Below are positions 60,599 through 64,000 of a DNA stretch of 64,000 nt, one piece after another. Numbering within the stretch: position 1 is the first letter of the stretch; each line of letters starts with the position of its first letter. Source of the stretch: Pyrinomonadaceae bacterium (GTDB lineage: Bacteria > Acidobacteriota > Blastocatellia > Pyrinomonadales > Pyrinomonadaceae); NCBI GenBank assembly GCA_019694355.1, contig JAIBCB010000002.1:434001-498000 (forward strand), in the 5' to 3' direction. A program made the translations under genes and the position numbers. A model generated the notes under the pieces. The model saw only the letters and a list, made by a program, of their open reading frames with translations. It made no database searches and was not told the DNA's origin.

Positions 60599-62268
60599 TA
60601 AAGCTTCTCCTAAGATCTTTAATGCCGCTTTGTGCGGCCATCGTGGTGTTTTCGGCCGCTTCGGGAGCCGTTGCGCAGACACCGACCCCAACGCCGGTCG
60701 ATAAGCCGCCGGTTCAGCCGACATTTTCGGTGCCGCTTCGCCCGCTGCCGGATGCGACGCGGATCGGTGTTGCCGCAGGGACCGAGCTGAGCCTGACCCT
60801 TGATGAGGCCATTGAGATGGCCCTAAAGAACAATAACGACATCGGGGTTTCACGTGCCGGGACAAAGACCTCGAACCTCGATCTCCTCGGGGTAAAGGGA
60901 GCCTACGACCCGCTGCTCGCAAGCACGAATTTTTATGAAAGCGTTTCCGTTCCGACCGCGTCAGCGATCGGCGGTGCGGTAAACGGCTCGGTCACAACGA
61001 CGCGTGCATCGAACAACATCAGCATCGACGGCCTTGTGCCCTTTGGCGGAGGGTCTTACTCGGCGATCTTCAACTCTTCGCGGAATACCTCGAGCAACAC
61101 GAACTCATTTCTAAACCCGCAGTTCCCGTCGAGCTTGAGCTTCAGCTACACTCAGCCGCTGCGGCGAAACCGTTCGATAGATCCGGCACGACGCAATATT
61201 CTGATCGCGAAAAAGAATATCGAGATCAGCGAAACGCAGCTGCAGACCGAGGCGATGAACGTCGTCAATACGGTGGAGCAGGCATATTGGGACCTTGTCT
61301 ACGCCCTGCGCTCGATCGAGGTGCAGACCGACACGCTAAAGCAGGCTCGATCGCAGCTTGAGAGCAACAGCCGAATGGTCGAGAAAGGAGTGCTCGCACC
61401 GATCGAGATCGTTGCGGCTCGGGCACAGATCGCGACGTTCGAGCAGAATGTTTACGACGCTCAGGAAGCAGCGACTCGTGCCGAGAACACGCTCAAAACG
61501 CTCATCCTTCCCGAACGTTCTGCACCCGAATGGGATCGTCCGATCACGCCTGTAACATCTGTGGCTGTTCCGGTTCCTCAGATCGGCCTTGAGGTCGCAA
61601 AGATCGAGGCTTTTAGAAAACGTCCTGAGATCGCGGAATTTCAGCTCAGACAGGATCAAAATCTGATCGATCAGCGATTTTATGAGAATCAGAAGAAGAT
61701 GCAGATCGACCTTGTGGGAACCTATACTTCGCAGGGCCTCGGCGGAACCGAAACGCCCGCCGCGATCAACCCGATAACTGGATTGAGCCGCGTGCCTCAC
61801 AATCTTGTCGGCGGGTATTTCACTTCGCTGCGGAACCTGTTCGGCCAAGAGTATCCGACCTATCGTGCAAGCCTGGTGTTTTCTTTTCCGATCGGAAATC
61901 GAGCTGCGAAGGCAAATTACGGTAGGGCTCTTGTTGCCGCTGACAGCCTAGAAAAGCAAAGGGCCGCACGTGAACAGGCTGTTGAAGCCGAAGTGCGAAA
62001 TGCCCTTCAGTCATTACGCTCGACGGAAGCCCGACTAAATGCCGCGACCGCAGCACGAGAGGCAGCTGAAGAACTCTACAACAGTGAAGATCGTCTCTTC
62101 CGCGGCGGGACGAGCACCTTCTATCTTGTCTCGCAAAGGCTACAGGATCTTGTTGTGGCCCGCGGCCGAGAACTCGCAGCTCGCACCGACCTAAATAAAG
62201 CCATTGCAGGATTCAACCGAGCGATGGGCACGATCCTTGAGGTTCACAACGTTAAGGTCGAAAAGTAA
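60595..62268 (+). CDS. TolC family outer-membrane efflux channel
   Basis: The start is GTG at 60595, overlapping the pump's TGA by 4 bp. The 557-residue protein has a signal peptide (LLLRSLMPLCAAIVVFSAAS) and a Pro/Thr-rich linker. Two outer-membrane efflux protein (OEP) repeats follow, with the helical hairpins expected of TolC (LTLDEAIEMALKNNNDIGVS, YWDLVYALRSIEVQTDTLKQ and RLNAATAAREAAEELYNSED). It would provide the exit duct for the pump at 57380. The length is a little above that of TolC, due to the linker and an insert around 360-400 (GTYTSQGLGGTETPAAINPI). Confidence 0.94.
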   Translation: MIKLLLRSLMPLCAAIVVFSAASGAVAQTPTPTPVDKPPVQPTFSVPLRPLPDATRIGVAAGTELSLTLDEAIEMALKNNNDIGVSRAGTKTSNLDLLGVKGAYDPLLASTNFYESVSVPTASAIGGAVNGSVTTTRASNNISIDGLVPFGGGSYSAIFNSSRNTSSNTNSFLNPQFPSSLSFSYTQPLRRNRSIDPARRNILIAKKNIEISETQLQTEAMNVVNTVEQAYWDLVYALRSIEVQTDTLKQARSQLESNSRMVEKGVLAPIEIVAARAQIATFEQNVYDAQEAATRAENTLKTLILPERSAPEWDRPITPVTSVAVPVPQIGLEVAKIEAFRKRPEIAEFQLRQDQNLIDQRFYENQKKMQIDLVGTYTSQGLGGTETPAAINPITGLSRVPHNLVGGYFTSLRNLFGQEYPTYRASLVFSFPIGNRAAKANYGRALVAADSLEKQRAAREQAVEAEVRNALQSLRSTEARLNAATAAREAAEELYNSEDRLFRGGTSTFYLVSQRLQDLVVARGRELAARTDLNKAIAGFNRAMGTILEVHNVKVEK

Positions 62269-62269
62269 G

Positions 62270-62302
62270 CTCAAAATGAAAAGGCCCGCAGAAAAGCGGG
62301 CC
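62270..62302 (-). terminator. rho-independent terminator of the lipoprotein gene
   Basis: GGCCCGC (62283-62289) pairs with GCGGGCC (62296-62302). Read on the minus strand the hairpin is followed by TTTTCATTTT, so it ends the gene at 62323 rather than the TolC gene. Confidence 0.75.
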
Positions 62303-62322
62303 CGATCGACGATCGTGATGAT

Positions 62323-62877
62323 CTATTTGCCGTCTTTGACCGCGTTCAAGTCGGCGCTGCCGCCGGTGAATTTCCACTTACCGCCCTCGTTCACAAAGGT
62401 GAACGGCGTCCAGCCCAAGTAGTCGCCGCCTTTGATCTGAGCGACGGCCTTGTTGCCTTCGATCTTTTCATTCCGAACCTCTACGGGTTTGTCCGGGATC
62501 GTGTCAAATTCGGCCATATAGGTCGCAAGATCTTTAGCTCCATCCTCCTTCATCTGCTTTTCGGAGCGGGCGAAGAATTCAGCCGATAGCACCTCTTTAA
62601 GAGCGGCCGTGTTCTTATTCTTTAGGGCGTCGTAGTAAGCATGCACGACGGGTGCGAGCGTCGGAGCGTTGTTGAAAGTTTCTTCAACGGGCTTGACGGT
62701 CGTCCCGGCAGGCACATTCGCCGGAGCAACCTGCGTTTGCTGGTTCGGATTTGGCGAAGTGGTATTTTGTCCGCCCGAGTTCGCGTTTGTGTTCGTATTG
62801 GCCGCCGGGCCTCCGCATGCCGCAAAAAATAGGCTCGAAAGAGCAATAATTACTGAACCGAGATAGAATTTTCTCAT
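62323..62877 (-). CDS. lipoprotein with an NTF2/DUF4878-like fold, unknown function
   Basis: The 184-residue protein has a lipobox (IIALSSLFFAACGG, C21), then a low-complexity linker rich in Asn, Thr, Gly and Gln (about 25-55). A domain of about 125 residues follows with HAYYDALKNKNTAALKEVLS and KAVAQIKGGDYLGWTPFTFV, which resembles the cone-shaped NTF2-like or DUF4878 fold. Such lipoproteins are common and mostly undescribed. It is convergent with the efflux operon and ends at its own terminator. Confidence 0.8.
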   Translation of the reverse strand: MRKFYLGSVIIALSSLFFAACGGPAANTNTNANSGGQNTTSPNPNQQTQVAPANVPAGTTVKPVEETFNNAPTLAPVVHAYYDALKNKNTAALKEVLSAEFFARSEKQMKEDGAKDLATYMAEFDTIPDKPVEVRNEKIEGNKAVAQIKGGDYLGWTPFTFVNEGGKWKFTGGSADLNAVKDGK

Positions 62878-62930
62878 ATAATGAATCCGTCCAAATTACA
62901 TTGGAATATTAGAAGTATAAATAATCTGAT

Positions 62931-63464
62931 ATGTCAGCCAAAACAGCCGAGACGCATCTTTCCCGACTTTATTTGATCGAAGGCCTGCCTGAACCGCTTA
63001 CGCTGGCAAGTTCACACCTGCAGCTATTTGACGGCTATATACCGAATACACGCCTGCGGATACGAAGCGTTCGCGATCCATATTCGAAGGCGTGGACTCG
63101 GACGCTTCAGCAGGTCTTCCTTTCGGAAGACGGTGGGCATCCGGCCGTAAAATTTTCTGAGCTTCATTTGAACGAGGCCGAATATGAGGCGTTTGCCGGG
63201 CTCGAAGGCCGAGAGATCCGGAAAAATCGCTATTTTCAGGAGTTTGACCGCTCGAAGATATTGTTCGATATCTATCTTGGAAAGCTCCAGGGATTGGGAA
63301 CTGCGAGTTTTGAGTTCGCGTCCGCTGAGGATTTCGATGCGTTCGTGCCGCCGCCTTTTGCAAAGCTCGAGGTCACGGGAAATCCATTCTTCTTGGGTAC
63401 GAATTTGGTCGAAAGGACGTTTGCGGACGTCCAGGACGAGATCCGCGAATTGATCGACGCTTAG
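62931..63464 (+). CDS. CYTH-like (triphosphate tunnel) protein
   Basis: The 177-residue protein has the alternating-charge strands of the CYTH superfamily: LSRLYLIEGLPEPL, NTRLRIRSVRDPYSKAW, REIRKNRYFQEF and RSKILFDIYLGKLQGLGTASFEFASAEDFDAF. The last is the best match to the family core. The first EXEXK is altered here to a diverged form, so the substrate (triphosphate, thiamine triphosphate or cAMP precursor) cannot be named. Its stop overlaps the convergent transglycosylase gene by 4 bp. Confidence 0.75.
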   Translation: MSAKTAETHLSRLYLIEGLPEPLTLASSHLQLFDGYIPNTRLRIRSVRDPYSKAWTRTLQQVFLSEDGGHPAVKFSELHLNEAEYEAFAGLEGREIRKNRYFQEFDRSKILFDIYLGKLQGLGTASFEFASAEDFDAFVPPPFAKLEVTGNPFFLGTNLVERTFADVQDEIRELIDA

Positions 63465-64000
63465 TGCGTTCGAGCGGCAAGCGGAACGGCTTGCTCAAGC
63501 GAAGCGAATATCTGCAAATAGATCTGCGTCTCGCGCGGGATCAGGTTCGTCCAATCCGCACCACCGCGACGAATGTAGCCGGCGAGCCTCGCGGGATTGG
63601 AATTATATCCGGCCGCCATCAGGTCTTCCTGTCTTGCGATACCGTCGGCCATTGCCTGCGAGATCGTGTCGTTGCTTGCAAGGTCGTTCCACGTCATTTG
63701 CATATAAAGCAGCATTGCTTTAGTCGCATTTACGTGATCCTGCATACCGCTGACGAAATCGGGCATTAGATTGGCTTGCGGAAAGCGTGCCCGCACCATC
63801 CGATACGTCGAAGGTATCATCTGCACCATTCCGCCCGCACCCGCAGAACTGACCGAATAACGATAAGTTTGTCCCTCATTCAAAGCATAGAGAGTAAAGA
63901 TGTCATTGAAGATGTTCGGATGAAGTTCGGTGCGAAAACGGAAATGATCGACGTGTTCGACGGTGGCAAGACGTTCGGCAATGTCGGCCACCTTGGGCTG
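63461..64000 (-). CDS. lytic transglycosylase (SLT domain), partial (5' end missing)
   Basis: The frame runs in from the right edge; the GTG at 63991 is an internal codon, as coding sequence continues upstream of it. The visible 179 residues hold a soluble lytic transglycosylase domain: RYSVSSAGAGGMVQMIPSTY matches the GAGGLMQLMP core, followed by MLLYMQMTWNDLASNDT and the AAGYNSNPARLAGYI turn motif. It cuts peptidoglycan by an intramolecular reaction in the periplasm. The catalytic Glu should lie upstream of the core (near FTLYALNEGQTYRYS, or outside the window). The C-terminal end, ASLEQAVPLAARTH, is complete. Confidence 0.85.
   Translation of the reverse strand, partial: QPKVADIAERLATVEHVDHFRFRTELHPNIFNDIFTLYALNEGQTYRYSVSSAGAGGMVQMIPSTYRMVRARFPQANLMPDFVSGMQDHVNATKAMLLYMQMTWNDLASNDTISQAMADGIARQEDLMAAGYNSNPARLAGYIRRGGADWTNLIPRETQIYLQIFASLEQAVPLAARTH

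Noticed and set aside
1..64000. Mobile elements, phage genes or tRNA attachment sites.
   Set aside because: No transposase, integrase, recombinase or tRNA gene was found by reading the frames; the repeat islands have no linked enzyme.

Overview
The window is a continuous piece of bacterial chromosome of moderate GC. It suggests the phylum Acidobacteriota, probably class Blastocatellia (Pyrinomonas or Chloracidobacterium relatives). This is inferred from gene content: an EgtB/EgtD ergothioneine pair, several membrane-anchored Ser/Thr kinases carrying zinc-ribbon, PEGA, FGE-sulfatase or TPR modules, a DUF5916-type outer-membrane protein, DUF4097 proteins and an HAE1-type RND pump. No rRNA, tRNA, insertion sequence, phage or CRISPR array was seen.

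Layout. 1-2.2 kb: egtB-egtD (minus, egtD cut by the left edge) and a small hypothetical gene. 2.4-5.0 kb: leuS. 5.3-11.0 kb: three plus-strand genes, a kinase with PEGA and FGE domains, a secreted TPR protein, and a kinase-like protein whose catalytic motifs are broken (a predicted pseudokinase). 11.0-12.3 kb: a gene-free island of heptamer tandem repeats, REP-like hairpins and one copy of a dispersed element of about 470 bp. 12.3-31.0 kb: a surface-polysaccharide cluster, almost entirely on the minus strand, with seven-odd transmembrane, glycosyltransferase and modifying genes: four GT4 and two GT2 glycosyltransferases, a flippase, an O-antigen-ligase-like polymerase, a heparinase II/III-like protein, a deacetylase-like protein, a PHP hydrolase, a multispanning membrane protein and an FtsX-type permease. 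A beta-helix protein is embedded on the plus strand.

31.1-33.1 kb: a sigma-like DNA-binding protein and, divergent from it, a 97-residue zinc-motif protein that resembles an anti-sigma factor. 33.1-45.3 kb: a c-di-GMP phosphodiesterase with a degenerate GGDEF domain, a DUF4097 protein, a CBM9/DUF5916 outer-membrane protein, a GY-repeat/glycine-zipper protein, citrate synthase with a recognisable promoter and leader, a four-helix-bundle protein and a secreted FG-GAP protein. 45.3-46.0 kb holds the second, inverted copy of the dispersed element. 46.0-52.3 kb: a prolyl oligopeptidase, then an asparagine synthase, a glycosyltransferase and a methyltransferase in a row. 52.3-55.9 kb: a TPR kinase and a small thiol/iron-sulfur group (glutaredoxin, 2Fe-2S protein, rhodanese). 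56.0-62.3 kb: a complete tripartite RND efflux operon. 62.3-64 kb: a lipoprotein, a CYTH-like protein and a lytic transglycosylase cut by the right edge.

The main themes are cell-envelope building (polysaccharide synthesis, export, efflux, outer-membrane and secreted repeat proteins) and signalling (kinases, c-di-GMP, sigma/anti-sigma-like pair). The least explained parts are the two repeat islands, the pseudokinase and the sigma-like locus. All functions were assigned by reading motifs; no database search was run.
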